Notes under the pieces: generated by a model
What the model saw: the letters and a program-made list of their open reading frames with translations, nothing else
Told to the model about the DNA's origin: nothing
Databases searched by the model: none
Shown here: positions 18,049 through 27,431 of the stretch, one piece after another
How positions within the stretch are numbered: the first letter of the stretch is position 1
Layout of the letters: each line of letters starts with the position of its first letter
NCBI GenBank assembly: GCA_016705575.1
Contig: JADIXX010000001.1
Coordinates: 951,001 to 1,015,000 of the forward strand
Direction: 5' to 3'
Length of the DNA: 64,000 nucleotides
Source of the DNA: Candidatus Aalborgicola defluviihabitans
GTDB lineage: Bacteria > Pseudomonadota > Gammaproteobacteria > Burkholderiales > Burkholderiaceae_C
Program-made: the position numbers and the translations under genes

Positions 18049-20400
18049 CTACGATGGTCTGGTTTCGGCAGGCGCAGGCGCAACCTGAACGACCTGATTG
18101 AGGACTACTGGGGTCTTGCCCTTAGCCGCTGTTTTTGGGGAGGGCGGCGTCTTGCCATAGCTCTTGCCGTAGGTACCCCCGTAGGTACTACTGTAAGTTC
18201 CATACCCATGCTTGCCGTAACCGGAATATTCACCGTAGTACTTCTCTGCCTTGTTGAAATCCAAAGCGTTGAGCACAACGCCCACAATGTGCCCACCCGC
18301 CCGACGCAGCCGCTGCAAAGACTTGCGGGCCATCGGATAGGGGGTACTTTGCGCCTTGGTAACAAAGATGACGCCGCTGGCGCGCGATGCAATGACCACC
18401 GCGTCACTGACCAGCTCCACAGGTGGTGAATCGATGATAACAATCTCAAAGTGCTTGCGCAGCGCCTCCAACGTTTGCCCAAAACGATCGGAATGCAGCA
18501 GTTCCAAAGGATTAGGTGGTATCACACCCGATGTCATGACCACTAGCCTGGAGCCTTCAATCTGGTGCACACATTCACTCAGCTTTGCCGTGCCGGCAAC
18601 CAGTTCAGACAAACCAGGTATGCTCGGGTCCAAGCCATAACATTTGGCGATACTGGGGCGGCGCATGTCTGCATCCAGCAACAGTGTTTTCTTGGTCAAC
18701 GCATGGGCCATCGCCAAATTGCTGGAAAAGGTGGTCTTGCCCTCACCCGGCACACTCGACGTCACAACGATCGCTCGGGACGATACATCAACAGATGACA
18801 GCAATACGCCCGTGCGCGCCGTGCGAATGGCCTCCGCATATAGAGAATTGGGAGAATCCAATACCAAGCGGCCGCTAACCATGCGCTCAGCACTTTTCTT
18901 GTCGAGCATCGGCATGACCGTGAGCAAAGGCTGCTTGAGGTGCACTTCCACGTCTTCGGTTGTCTTGAGCGTGTTATCCAACAACTCCAGCAGCAACGCC
19001 AGCATGCAGCCCGCCAGCAAACCCATCAACAACGCCACCGTAACAATCAACACCTTTCTGGGCTTGATGGGTCCACCCGGAACTTCCGCCGCATCCACCA
19101 CGCGTGCGACCATCGATTGCAGGTCACCAGCAACATTGGTCTCCTTTGCGCGCTTGATGAACATGTCGTACATCTGCTTGTTGGAATCCACTTCGCGTTC
19201 ATATTGGCCCAGCTCGAACTCCTTGCGGTTCACGTTTTGAACCGTGCCCCGCGCGGCTGCCAACGAGCTTTCCAGCATTCTCTCGGTGCTGCGTGCACGC
19301 TCATACTCGTTGTTAATACCGCCTACCACCAGTTCAATCTGGCGCTGCAGGTTCTCAGAGGCTGTCTTGGCCTCGGACTCGGCCTGTAGGTACTTCGGGT
19401 GTTCTTTGCCATAACGTTGTGACACGTCGGCTAGTTTGCGGGCGGTCTCCGCAGTCTGCCGCTTGGCGTCTGTTACCTGCATACTATTAAGCACTGCAGG
19501 CTGGGACGCCAGGTCTCCGACTTTGGCTGCATCTTTGACAATTCTGTATGTCGCCTCAATCTCTGCACGGCGTGTGCGCGCCTCGATCAAGCGAGTTTGT
19601 AGCTGCTCCATCTGCTGCCCGCTACCGCCCTGGGAGTTGTCTTTGACACTGACCAGACCCTGCTTTTCACGGTATCCCTGAAGAACCTGTTCCGACTGAT
19701 TCAGCTTTTCTTTCAATCCTGAGAGCCGTTCCTGCAGCCACACCGATGCCGAGCGCGTCATCTGATATCGCGCATCAAGATCGTTTTCGATGTAGGTCTC
19801 GGCAATAGTATTGGTGATCTTCGCGGCAAGCGCCGCGTCAGTCGACACAAACCTGACCACCACCAACTGACTCAACCGGATCGGTTCAATGGAAAGGCCG
19901 CCTGTCACCGCAGGCAAAACAGCCTCAGCCAAGGACTTTTCGTTCCACTCTCTTGGTGCACCTTTTTTCGCAAAACCAATTTGCTCCAAAAATGCCGCAA
20001 GGCCTTTCTTCGGTGCACGCGGATCATACGCAGGATAGTCGTACAGCTTGATTTTTTCAATCGCTTTGAGGGCTACTTCCCGGGACTTGATGATTTCTAC
20101 CTGCGTCTGGAAATATTCGCGGGTGGCGCGCATACCGGAATAGACGTCCTCGATGCTGACAACCTTCTGCTTGGACAATTCAATCAGAACGGTAGCCTTG
20201 GCTTCATAGATGGGCGTAGTCACAAACGCAATCACACCCGCAACAAGCGTCACCACCAGAGCAAGCGCCATAATGGCCCACTTGTACTTGCGCAGGGTGC
20301 GCCAGTACTCTACAAAATCCAGGCTCGGCTCCCGTCCTTCCGGATCGTGCAAAAAGAGATGCTGCGCAGATGTATGCGCTTCAGACTTGGTTTCGGACAT
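18049..20400 (-). CDS. Polysaccharide co-polymerase / tyrosine autokinase (Wzc/EpsB type)
   Basis: This 783-residue inner-membrane protein has a Wzz-type N-terminal segment and a first transmembrane helix near residue 40 (WAIMALALVVTLVAGVIAF). A long periplasmic coiled-coil region follows (about 200-440), then a second helix near 465. The cytoplasmic BY-kinase domain has Walker A SSVPGEGKTTFSSNLAMA, Walker A' LLLDADMRRP and Walker B IVIIDSPP. The C-terminus is a tyrosine- and glycine-rich tail (about 745-770) with about ten Tyr residues, the usual autophosphorylation cluster. It regulates polymerisation and export of exopolysaccharide together with the phosphatase next to it and the Wza-like protein upstream. 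Confidence 0.93.
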   Translation of the reverse strand: MSETKSEAHTSAQHLFLHDPEGREPSLDFVEYWRTLRKYKWAIMALALVVTLVAGVIAFVTTPIYEAKATVLIELSKQKVVSIEDVYSGMRATREYFQTQVEIIKSREVALKAIEKIKLYDYPAYDPRAPKKGLAAFLEQIGFAKKGAPREWNEKSLAEAVLPAVTGGLSIEPIRLSQLVVVRFVSTDAALAAKITNTIAETYIENDLDARYQMTRSASVWLQERLSGLKEKLNQSEQVLQGYREKQGLVSVKDNSQGGSGQQMEQLQTRLIEARTRRAEIEATYRIVKDAAKVGDLASQPAVLNSMQVTDAKRQTAETARKLADVSQRYGKEHPKYLQAESEAKTASENLQRQIELVVGGINNEYERARSTERMLESSLAAARGTVQNVNRKEFELGQYEREVDSNKQMYDMFIKRAKETNVAGDLQSMVARVVDAAEVPGGPIKPRKVLIVTVALLMGLLAGCMLALLLELLDNTLKTTEDVEVHLKQPLLTVMPMLDKKSAERMVSGRLVLDSPNSLYAEAIRTARTGVLLSSVDVSSRAIVVTSSVPGEGKTTFSSNLAMAHALTKKTLLLDADMRRPSIAKCYGLDPSIPGLSELVAGTAKLSECVHQIEGSRLVVMTSGVIPPNPLELLHSDRFGQTLEALRKHFEIVIIDSPPVELVSDAVVIASRASGVIFVTKAQSTPYPMARKSLQRLRRAGGHIVGVVLNALDFNKAEKYYGEYSGYGKHGYGTYSSTYGGTYGKSYGKTPPSPKTAAKGKTPVVLNQVVQVAPAPAETRPS

Positions 20401-20417
20401 GTTGAAGTTCGATTGGC

Positions 20418-21032
20418 TCAGAAGAACGACTCTTCGATGAACACCGTGTCACCGGGGTTAACCGGGCTATTGATGTCGGCTTTTTGTGGACGCCCGGTCG
20501 GGTCACCTTCGCGGATGATGGATATCTTGGAAAACGAAGCGCGTTCCTTGAAGCCTCCAGCCAATGAACTGGCCTTGAGTACTGTCAACCCGGGTTGAAA
20601 GGGGTAACCACCAGGACGCTCCACCATTCCATTGATGTAAAACGGCCGGTATTCTTCAATGGTAATCGATACGCGTGGATTGACCAGATATCGTCCGTTA
20701 AGACCTGCTGTAATGCTTTTTTCGATTTCACCAATGGTAAGACCCAGTGCACGAACTTCACCCAATACCGGATACGGGATTGTCCCGGCATCTGACAATC
20801 GAACCCTTTCACGGCTCAGATCATCCTCACCAAAGACCCGAATGGTGATGACATCACCAGCAGCCAGCTTGTAGGTTGACAACAGAGACGCAACGTCCTT
20901 AGGCAAGGGAGTCGGCGATTGCGCCTGGGCAAGCGTAACCAGTGCACAAGCAAACGCGAATACCAGGAAGGCAAACGAACAAATACCGCGAAGGCAGTGT
21001 GTTGAGGCACGGAGCCTATCTAGTCGGAACAT
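20418..21032 (-). CDS. Polysaccharide export outer-membrane protein (Wza/EpsE type)
   Basis: This 204-residue protein has a signal peptide ending near AQAQ. A polysaccharide export domain follows (about 45-125, YKLAAGDVITIRVFGEDDLS) and an SLBB domain (about 130-200, YINGMVERPGGYPFQPG). It forms the outer-membrane exit for the polysaccharide. It is short compared with E. coli Wza (about 380), as is usual for the EpsE-like branch. It lies 17 bp upstream of the kinase gene. The ATG at 21032 is preferred to a TTG two codons earlier. Confidence 0.9.
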   Translation of the reverse strand: MFRLDRLRASTHCLRGICSFAFLVFAFACALVTLAQAQSPTPLPKDVASLLSTYKLAAGDVITIRVFGEDDLSRERVRLSDAGTIPYPVLGEVRALGLTIGEIEKSITAGLNGRYLVNPRVSITIEEYRPFYINGMVERPGGYPFQPGLTVLKASSLAGGFKERASFSKISIIREGDPTGRPQKADINSPVNPGDTVFIEESFF

Positions 21033-21085
21033 GATCAACTTTCACGGTCAGGGGAGTGAATCCCCCGGAGACAGGGATCAACGCG

Positions 21086-22429
21086 TTACAGCGACGCGTT
21101 AAGCGTCAGCATCGTGACATTGCGCTTGTAGGCTGCCGTTGGCACATTGGAGGCATTATCCGTCAACGCCCAGTCGATTCCAACTTTCAGCCAACGCATA
21201 ACGGCATAGTCTACCGTCAACGCAAAGTTTGTCGCGCTATCAGAGCGGGAGGTGCCAGCAAAATCAGTTTTCAAGACGCCAAATCCAGCCCGACTAGTGA
21301 GCGACTGTGTCCATTTGGTGTTCCAGTTCAAATTGGTGTTGGTGGTCACTGCGTAGTTACCAAGCCCGGTTGCGTCCACGGTACTACGGGCTGTTTGCAA
21401 ATCCACAACGCTGTAGGTCCGCGGCATCCAACGGATTGCAGCCTCCCAGCTGTCACCGTTATATCCATCGCGACCCGCAAAGTCATAGTCCTTGGTCATG
21501 CGTCCAACCTTGACAATACCCGTCGTAGCTGCCGTTGCATCCCAAGTCAAGCCCAAGTAATAACGGCGATCGGTATTGCTATCGGTCGAAAATGATGATG
21601 CGTAATTCGACTTTGCACTGCGAATTTCACCCAATGCCAGGGAGCGGGTTCCCAGCCGGTAGAACAAACGACCTGCGTACGAACCCACCGTTACGTCGGC
21701 AATGCCGGTATTGACGCGATTGTTGTCGTAAGTCTTATTCTGGTTGCCAACATCAAACTCGACACGTCCCTGTGCTTCTGGAGCACCGTAAATAAAACGG
21801 CCTTGCACGTTATTGGAGGTCCAACGGTCTGGCTCTGCAGAAATGACGCGGTAAGTTGACCCACGTGGGTCTGTGCTACGCACCTGCCCCAGAGACCAAG
21901 CAGCGCGCGCACGGGCGGTGAAGTAATTGTCTCCAGCAACGGTAAGCTCCGAATTGGTTGTGTTGTCTGCTGAGCTGCTGTCGTAATTCACGTTACTGAC
22001 CGATGCCAATGCGGTATATCGGTCCCCTTTGCGCTTGATCTCTCCAATCAGTTGGGGCGCTACTTTGACAACAGTCGAACTGATGGGATTTACAGAATTA
22101 GCCCGCACATTGTCGTCATTGCCGATACCGACAAAGAGGTGTGGGTAAAAATAGATGCCACTCTCTGTTTTGTAAGCAGCGTCACTTCCTACGGGAGCAG
22201 TCAAGATAACTGCACTGGCGCCGCTGGACCCGGAGATTGTCGTGCTGCTAAGTTCATAGCCCTTGACGCCGACCTGGGACGCAGGGGCTGTTGGAATTTT
22301 CAAACTGTACGCACCTTGATCTGGCGCAGTGGCGGCTTCGGGAACTGTGGGCTGACTCTGCGCCCAAGCCGATGAAATTGCAAAAGGTATAGCAGAAACA
22401 AACCATAGCGAAACGATATTCTTTTTCAT
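21086..22429 (-). CDS. Putative outer-membrane beta-barrel protein of exopolysaccharide export (EpsL-like)
   Basis: This 447-residue protein starts with a signal peptide (KKNIVSLWFVSAIPFAISSAWA) after a clear GGAGAG ribosome-binding site. The region after about residue 90 alternates polar and aromatic residues in short strands, with NNVQGRFIYGAPEAQGRVEFD as an example, and ends in a strand-like LTLNASL. This pattern fits a beta-barrel. Proteins like this accompany EpsE/EpsG genes in beta-proteobacterial exopolysaccharide loci. The family name is inferred from context and general appearance. Upstream in-frame codons were not used because they would precede the signal peptide. Confidence 0.65.
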   Translation of the reverse strand: MKKNIVSLWFVSAIPFAISSAWAQSQPTVPEAATAPDQGAYSLKIPTAPASQVGVKGYELSSTTISGSSGASAVILTAPVGSDAAYKTESGIYFYPHLFVGIGNDDNVRANSVNPISSTVVKVAPQLIGEIKRKGDRYTALASVSNVNYDSSSADNTTNSELTVAGDNYFTARARAAWSLGQVRSTDPRGSTYRVISAEPDRWTSNNVQGRFIYGAPEAQGRVEFDVGNQNKTYDNNRVNTGIADVTVGSYAGRLFYRLGTRSLALGEIRSAKSNYASSFSTDSNTDRRYYLGLTWDATAATTGIVKVGRMTKDYDFAGRDGYNGDSWEAAIRWMPRTYSVVDLQTARSTVDATGLGNYAVTTNTNLNWNTKWTQSLTSRAGFGVLKTDFAGTSRSDSATNFALTVDYAVMRWLKVGIDWALTDNASNVPTAAYKRNVTMLTLNASL

Positions 22430-22618
22430 TTCTCTCCACCATAACAAAATTGAAAGAGCCAACGAACTTTTGGATCTAAGTGACAGATTGAGATTGTCGC
22501 AGCAAACGATTGCCATTAGGCAACACCCGAACTCAAATTGGTCGTACAAATTGTGATGAATGTTGCCACTGCAATACAGCTACAACGGTAGCCCCATTCA
22601 TCAGACATGCCTGCTTCC

Positions 22619-22646
22619 AAAAAAATGGCAGCCTGACGCTGCCATT
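22619..22646 (-). terminator. Rho-independent terminator downstream of the secreted-protein gene
   Basis: The 9-bp arms AATGGCAGC (22624-22632) and GCTGCCATT (22638-22646) enclose a 5-nt loop. On the minus strand the hairpin is followed by a run of seven T residues. It lies 26 bp past the stop of the gene at 22673-23197 and should separate it from the beta-barrel gene. Confidence 0.85.
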
Positions 22647-22672
22647 ACTTGAAAGAATCCGTGACGAATGGT

Positions 22673-23197
22673 TTAGCTCGGGCTTAGGGTGGGGCAATTG
22701 GCGGCTAAGTAAGGGTTGCAACTCGACCCACTGAAGGACGATACACGGGCCTGGCCAAAACTGCTACTACCACCAAAGCCACTGCCTACGTTATTGCCTA
22801 CGTTGCTAATACTGCCTGCGGAGGATTGGGCGATCTTGGCGGGGTCTGCACCTGCGCCAATGGCGGCGGATTGCATAGACGACCCAACGGCCCCAAAGGC
22901 CACCGCGGAATGGATGGACGCCAAGGCAACCTCAGTAGAAGAATAGGGCGAAGCATTCACCATCGCTGCAACCACGTCAGCCGCAACGCGCCCGTGTCCA
23001 AGCAACATGGTTGTAATTGCGCCAGCCGGTAGGCCTGCGGTAAGTGCTGCCCGGGCAATGACTGCGTTACTCTGCCCGGCAGCGACACTATTGCGCACTT
23101 CGGTGGCCATTTGGTCCGAGGTCATTCCGGACTGAAATGCGGCCATTGCGGAGCTAGACCCGACCAGTAAGGCTGCGACAGTAAGAAATTTCTGCAT
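22673..23197 (-). CDS. Secreted hypothetical protein, Ser/Gly-rich C-terminus
   Basis: This 174-residue protein has a clear signal peptide (QKFLTVAALLVGSSSAMA). An Ala-rich helical region with regular Ala/Val spacing follows (about 25-115), then a Gly/Ser/Asn-rich tail (GSISNVGNNVGSGFGGSSSF). Two Cys residues flank YLAAN near the C-terminus. GGAGCGG precedes the ATG at 23197. It ends in a strong terminator, so it can be transcribed on its own. I do not recognise the family; position suggests a role in the envelope or exopolysaccharide. Confidence 0.65.
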   Translation of the reverse strand: MQKFLTVAALLVGSSSAMAAFQSGMTSDQMATEVRNSVAAGQSNAVIARAALTAGLPAGAITTMLLGHGRVAADVVAAMVNASPYSSTEVALASIHSAVAFGAVGSSMQSAAIGAGADPAKIAQSSAGSISNVGNNVGSGFGGSSSFGQARVSSFSGSSCNPYLAANCPTLSPS

Positions 23198-23344
23198 TTG
23201 GTACCGCTCCCTGTTGCTAAACACAGCAATGTTCTACCGATTCTATCCGTTTAAACCGCAACGCCCAAGTCAAACTACCACAAAACACGCAAAAATCGTG
23301 AAAAACATCACGTTTGTGCGACGCTCCACCCAATACTGTGAATA

Positions 23345-23479
23345 TCACTCCCGTATATCGCTCCGACGCAGCGGACAACCCTGTTGCGCCAGTTCGGATG
23401 CGGCTTCCGTGGCCAAGCCTGGTTGGGCCAGCGATGCATGGTGCCCAATGGCGGTATAGATGCCAGTCAGATTCAACAT
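23345..23479 (-). CDS. Possible small protein or gene remnant
   Basis: A 44-residue frame starting MLNLTGIYTAIGHHASLAQP lies in the 340-bp gap between the secreted protein and the VanZ gene. Its codon use (GC-rich third positions) resembles real coding sequence, and the frame stays open upstream of the Met for about 22 more codons. No ribosome-binding site stands out. It may be a small gene or the tail of a broken one. The rest of the gap (23198-23344 and 23480-23537) shows nothing recognisable. Confidence 0.3.
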   Translation of the reverse strand: MLNLTGIYTAIGHHASLAQPGLATEAASELAQQGCPLRRSDIRE

Positions 23480-23537
23480 CCGACGCGCAGACTCGCCCCA
23501 GTGACCGCACCATCCTCGGCGTCCTGTTTTACAACTC

Positions 23538-23900
23538 CTAAGCTACCAAAGGTCTACGGGTCAATAGCACGCCTGAGACAGCTCCAGCGACATCTATGGC
23601 CACATCGCGCACGCTGCCTTCACGTTCGATGGCGACAAGGACCTGCAACACTTCGGTCAGAACGCCCAACGCAAGTGCCCCCAACAACACGCCAGCCACC
23701 GGCCAGCGTAACGGCTGCCCACTGGCCAGAACGGCCATGGTGGCGAACATGCAAAAGTGCGCCAACTTGGACAGGGGAAAAGGCGCATGCAAACTAGCCT
23801 CCAGCGCATTGCGCGAGTGACCCGGCATTTGGGTGCCCACCAGGAATAGGATTAACAACATTGCAAGCAACACCAAGGCCGCTCTACGGGAAATTCGCAT
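23538..23900 (-). CDS. VanZ-family membrane protein
   Basis: This 120-residue protein has three to four hydrophobic segments (LVLLAMLLILFLVGTQ, LAHFCMFATMAVLASG and WPVAGVLLGALALGVLTEVLQ). The VanZ-like motif is E-LQ...R..S..D...D..G. Short VanZ proteins are frequent in exopolysaccharide loci. It is the most upstream minus-strand gene of this cluster and is divergent from the lasso-peptide genes. Its molecular role is unknown. Confidence 0.8.
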   Translation of the reverse strand: MRISRRAALVLLAMLLILFLVGTQMPGHSRNALEASLHAPFPLSKLAHFCMFATMAVLASGQPLRWPVAGVLLGALALGVLTEVLQVLVAIEREGSVRDVAIDVAGAVSGVLLTRRPLVA

Positions 23901-24203
23901 GGTCGCCAGTGTACCGTTGGGGAGCTACCCATCCAAAAAACGGCAGTGCATGCGAACATTCATTGCCACGAGGGCTGGCGGCTCAATTCTCACTTAAACT
24001 TTAGCGCTACCACTGGCGCGAGCATGACACAACGCCCTAGCACCGTATCAACACGCAGTTACCTCTCGAAATAGCGGCCCGCATCAGCACCCATCTGGTT
24101 GTGCCGGCCTAACAGCATGGTGTTGTATTGGTTAAGGCTGTGGTCATTGGGGTTCACGGCTCAAAGGCGATGGACAACCGAATGGTGAAGTTTGCTAAAG
24201 TCC
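23901..24203. other. Divergent intergenic region between VanZ and the lasso cluster
   Basis: About 300 bp holds no convincing gene. It includes the degenerate repeat copy F (23941-23988) and should hold the promoter for the lasso-peptide operon. I could not identify a convincing -35/-10 pair. Confidence 0.5.
23941..23988 (+). repeat. 56-bp dispersed repeat, copy F (degenerate)
   Basis: CACGAGGGCTGGCGGCT matches the second half of the repeat well. The first half is only recognisable if an insertion or deletion is allowed (GGCAGTGCATGCG against the usual AGTAGC...TGCG). It lies in the divergent promoter region between VanZ and the lasso cluster. Confidence 0.5.
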
Positions 24204-25343
24204 ATGATCCCCCGAGGTCCAATGGGCCGTTCAATGCCACCGCTACACACATCCCAAACACAAATTCACAAATACCGACTGGCGCTGCTGCCTGCCGTAC
24301 TCACGGTTAGCGTTGCCGAATTGAGCACTGCCTTGCTTCAAGGCGGGGTGGATTTTCTGGAATTTGTGATTCGCCATGACCTGGGGCCGCTGTGGCACCA
24401 CAGGCTGCAGGCCGGCAATGCATTGGGCACACTACCGGCGGGCTATGTGGATGCGCTGCACCGTGCACGCATGGCGGCGGTGGCAGGGTATTTGCCGCAG
24501 CGGGCTGCGCTTGACCAGCTGGACAAGTTGTTTGCGGGCAAGGGTATTCCATACGTAGTGATAAAAGGTGTTTACGTGCGGGAGTGCGTTTACCCAGACC
24601 CGACTTTGCGGCCCGCAACCGATATCGATGTTTTGGTGCTGGCACAAGACAGACTTGCTGCGGCCAAACTGTTGATCGACAGCGGCTATGCCGTCCATGT
24701 GACGCCAGACAATGTGAGCCATGAAGCCACTTTCAAGCGCGGGCTGGTCGATATTGATCTGCACTGGCACATACTAAGGCCGGGGCACACCCGCACCGAC
24801 ACAACAACTGGCTTCATCGCCCGGCGCCAACAAACCCACGGTGTTTGGGGCCTAAGCGACAGCGATACCCTTTTCATGATGCTGACGCACCCTGCGTTCA
24901 GCAAGTATGTGTGCTCTCCCAACATGGGGCTGGGGCGCGTGGCCGACTTTTTGCTATGGCTGCAACAAGGAAAAGCTGAGTGGTCTACGGCATTGCAATT
25001 GCTGCAGACTGAGGGGCTTAAAACGGCTGCCTGGACCATGCTGACCTGGCTGCGCTTGCTGGCGCCACCCGGTTTAACAGGCATGCTGGACGAATGGCTG
25101 GGCATAATTCAGCCAAGTCGCCTGCGTAGGGCTTACATGCGTGCTTGGGTAACGCACGACCTGCCAACCCGGTTTCTGCAGCGCCCGCATTGGATTCAAC
25201 TGGGCTTTATCCTGTGGATGCACGACCGCCCGGGTGATGTGCTGCGCGCCTTACACCAGCTTGGGCAAGCACGACTGAACCGCCTGCGCGATGCCCGCCT
25301 GCTGCTGGGCAGCGACTACCAGTGGGGGCAATTGGGGCCATGA
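24204..25343 (+). CDS. Nucleotidyltransferase-fold protein of the lasso-peptide cluster
   Basis: This protein of about 379 residues belongs to the uncharacterised nucleotidyltransferase family (NTP_transf_5-like). The active-site segment is YVVIKGVYVRE followed by LRPATDIDVLV, whose DxD acidic pair would bind metal and nucleotide. A helical C-terminal half follows. Family members are known next to kinase genes in lasso-peptide clusters; in the pseudomycoidin cluster, as I recall, the homologue modifies the phosphorylated thread further. Here it is the first gene of the cluster and overlaps the transporter gene by four bases. Several in-frame starts (24192, 24204, 24222, 24234) are possible, so the exact N-terminus is uncertain. 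Confidence 0.8.
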   Translation: MIPRGPMGRSMPPLHTSQTQIHKYRLALLPAVLTVSVAELSTALLQGGVDFLEFVIRHDLGPLWHHRLQAGNALGTLPAGYVDALHRARMAAVAGYLPQRAALDQLDKLFAGKGIPYVVIKGVYVRECVYPDPTLRPATDIDVLVLAQDRLAAAKLLIDSGYAVHVTPDNVSHEATFKRGLVDIDLHWHILRPGHTRTDTTTGFIARRQQTHGVWGLSDSDTLFMMLTHPAFSKYVCSPNMGLGRVADFLLWLQQGKAEWSTALQLLQTEGLKTAAWTMLTWLRLLAPPGLTGMLDEWLGIIQPSRLRRAYMRAWVTHDLPTRFLQRPHWIQLGFILWMHDRPGDVLRALHQLGQARLNRLRDARLLLGSDYQWGQLGP

Positions 25344-27013
25344 AACGTACCGAGTTTGCCACCATGCTGGATTTTGCAGCGCCATTCAAGACAAGTTTGG
25401 CCTTGGGTGCGCTGCTGATGCTGGCTGAGAGCAGTCTGGCACTGGCGGTGCCTTGGCTGGCCGGCAGCTTGGCCCAAGGTATGTTGACCAAGACGGCTGG
25501 CACCTGGTCAACAGGGCCCGTTTTGCTGGGTCTGCTGGCGCTATTTGCGTTGCAGGCCCTGGTGAAGTTTGCTAGCGGATTCGTGCTGGGCCGCACAGCA
25601 GAGCGCTGTTTGGCAAACCTCCGCGTCAGGCTGTACGACCACTTGCAGGCGTTGCCTCTTGGTTTTTACCACCAGCGCCGCCGGGGCGAGGTGTTAACCC
25701 TGCTCACCCACGATGTAGAACGCTTGAATGGGTTTATCAGCGGCATATTGCCAGGCATGGTGCCGTTGCTGTTCACCATGGCGGGGGCGGTTTGGATGAT
25801 GTTTCGCATCGATGCCCGCTTGGCTGTTTTTGTGGCTTTGTTCGTGCCGCTGTTTTATTTGCTGCTCAAAGTCCTGGGCCGCCGCCTGCGCCCATTGGCC
25901 GCCCAACTACAAGCGGCACATGCTGGGGCAACGGCCATTGCCGAAGAAAACCTCGGCATGTTGCCGGTCATAAAAACCTTCACACGCGAAGCGCATGAGT
26001 CTGAGCGCTACCAACGCCAGGTTCACCACATCCTCCAGCTCAGCGCGCAGGAAAGACGCATTATGGTGGCGCTGGGGCCATTGCTGCAGTTTCTGGCCGC
26101 AGCTGGCATGGTGCTGGTGTTGTGGCTGATGAGTGGGCATTTGCACGAAAGCACACCAGCTGAAACTATCAGTTTTTTGCTTTATGCAGCGCTATTAACC
26201 CGCCCGGTAAGTGCACTGGCCAATTTCTACGGGCAAACCCGACAAGCGGGCGGTACTTTGGAGAGGCTTGGCCTGGTGTTGGCTGAGCCCCCTGAAGCAA
26301 TGGAGCCAACAGGCCACCCATTGCCGCCAGTCGAGGGAGCGGTGGAGTTTAAAGACGTCAGTTTTGGTTACCCTGGACGCGCGCAGGTGCTAAGCAAGTT
26401 GAATTTTTGCATTCGGGCGGGTGAAACGGTTGCCATTACTGGTACCAATGGCGCTGGCAAAAGCACCATTGCACATTTGCTGATGCGCCTGATAACGCCC
26501 AGCGAAGGACAGGTGTTGATAGATGGCATTGATACTGCCGGTGTTTCATTGGTCAGTTTACGGGCCCAGATTGGCACCGTGCCGCAGCAGGTTTTGCTCT
26601 TTCACGGAAGCGTGCACGACAATATTGCCTATGGTCAGCCTGGCGCAACCGAAAGCGCTGTTCTGGCAGCTGCAAAGGCCGCGCAGGCGCACGATTTCAT
26701 AACCCAACTGCCCGACGGGTACAACACCTTGGTTGGCGATCAAGGCGTGCGTTTGTCGGGTGGCCAATGCCAGCGCGTTGCACTGGCCCGCGCCCTGCTG
26801 AAGGCACCCCGGATCTTGGTGCTGGACGAAGCCACCGCCATGTTTGACCCTGAGGGAGAAAAATCATTTGTCAGTGAATGCCAGGCCACACTGGCGCACT
26901 GCACGGTCATTCTGATCACACACCGCCCCGCAAGCTTGGCCCTGGCGGATCGGGTGCTGCGCTTGGAGCACGGGGAGCTGATTGAAACACGGAATAACGC
27001 GCATGCGCACTAA
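25340..27013 (+). CDS. ABC exporter, fused permease and ATPase (lasso D protein)
   Basis: This 557-residue half-transporter has an N-terminal six-helix ABC exporter domain (about residues 15-305). The ATPase domain has Walker A GTNGAGKST, signature LSGGQCQRVALARAL and Walker B ILVLDEATAMFD. It would dimerise and export the mature lasso peptide, giving self-protection. The start at 25340 overlaps the nucleotidyltransferase stop (ATGA), and the end overlaps the peptidase gene by 11 bp, so translation is tightly coupled. No peptidase C39 domain is present, consistent with a separate leader peptidase in the cluster. Confidence 0.92.
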   Translation: MKRTEFATMLDFAAPFKTSLALGALLMLAESSLALAVPWLAGSLAQGMLTKTAGTWSTGPVLLGLLALFALQALVKFASGFVLGRTAERCLANLRVRLYDHLQALPLGFYHQRRRGEVLTLLTHDVERLNGFISGILPGMVPLLFTMAGAVWMMFRIDARLAVFVALFVPLFYLLLKVLGRRLRPLAAQLQAAHAGATAIAEENLGMLPVIKTFTREAHESERYQRQVHHILQLSAQERRIMVALGPLLQFLAAAGMVLVLWLMSGHLHESTPAETISFLLYAALLTRPVSALANFYGQTRQAGGTLERLGLVLAEPPEAMEPTGHPLPPVEGAVEFKDVSFGYPGRAQVLSKLNFCIRAGETVAITGTNGAGKSTIAHLLMRLITPSEGQVLIDGIDTAGVSLVSLRAQIGTVPQQVLLFHGSVHDNIAYGQPGATESAVLAAAKAAQAHDFITQLPDGYNTLVGDQGVRLSGGQCQRVALARALLKAPRILVLDEATAMFDPEGEKSFVSECQATLAHCTVILITHRPASLALADRVLRLEHGELIETRNNAHAH

Positions 27014-27431
27014 GCTGGCCAAACTGCAATCGCTCACGTGGGCAGAGCAGCGCACGTTGATGGCGGCCATCGCGTGGTTGCCGCTGTTTTGGTTGGGGCT
27101 GCGCGCACTTGGCTTGAAACGCTTTCAGGGCTGGGTACTGGGGCCACCAGCCAACGCACAGCCGGGGTTGACCTTGGATGAAATGGTGTGCCTGTCCAAA
27201 CTGGTAAACCGTGCTGCGCGTTTGCCGCCCATTCCTGCAACCTGTTTGTCCCGGTCGTTGTTGCTCTGCTGGATGCTGCAGCGCCGGGGTGTTGCAACCC
27301 ATTTGCGCATTGGTGTAAGCAAGAATCAGCATGTATTTGCCGCCCACGCGTGGGTGGAATACCAAGGCACACCCATTAACGATCAGCCCGATGTAGGCGA
27401 TCAATTTTCAACCTTTTCATCATCATCATGA
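27003..27431 (+). CDS. Lasso peptide leader peptidase, B2 transglutaminase-like protein
   Basis: This 142-residue cysteine protease of the lasso B2 family removes the leader from the precursor. The predicted catalytic triad is Cys81 (PATCLSRSLLLCWML), His115 (FAAHAWVEY) and Asp127 (TPINDQPD), as in McjB C-terminal domains. There is no PqqD-like part, so the B protein is split and its recognition partner is the gene at 30532. The start at 27003 lies inside the end of the transporter gene. Its stop overlaps the start of the cyclase (ATGA). Confidence 0.93.
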   Translation: MRTKLAKLQSLTWAEQRTLMAAIAWLPLFWLGLRALGLKRFQGWVLGPPANAQPGLTLDEMVCLSKLVNRAARLPPIPATCLSRSLLLCWMLQRRGVATHLRIGVSKNQHVFAAHAWVEYQGTPINDQPDVGDQFSTFSSSS

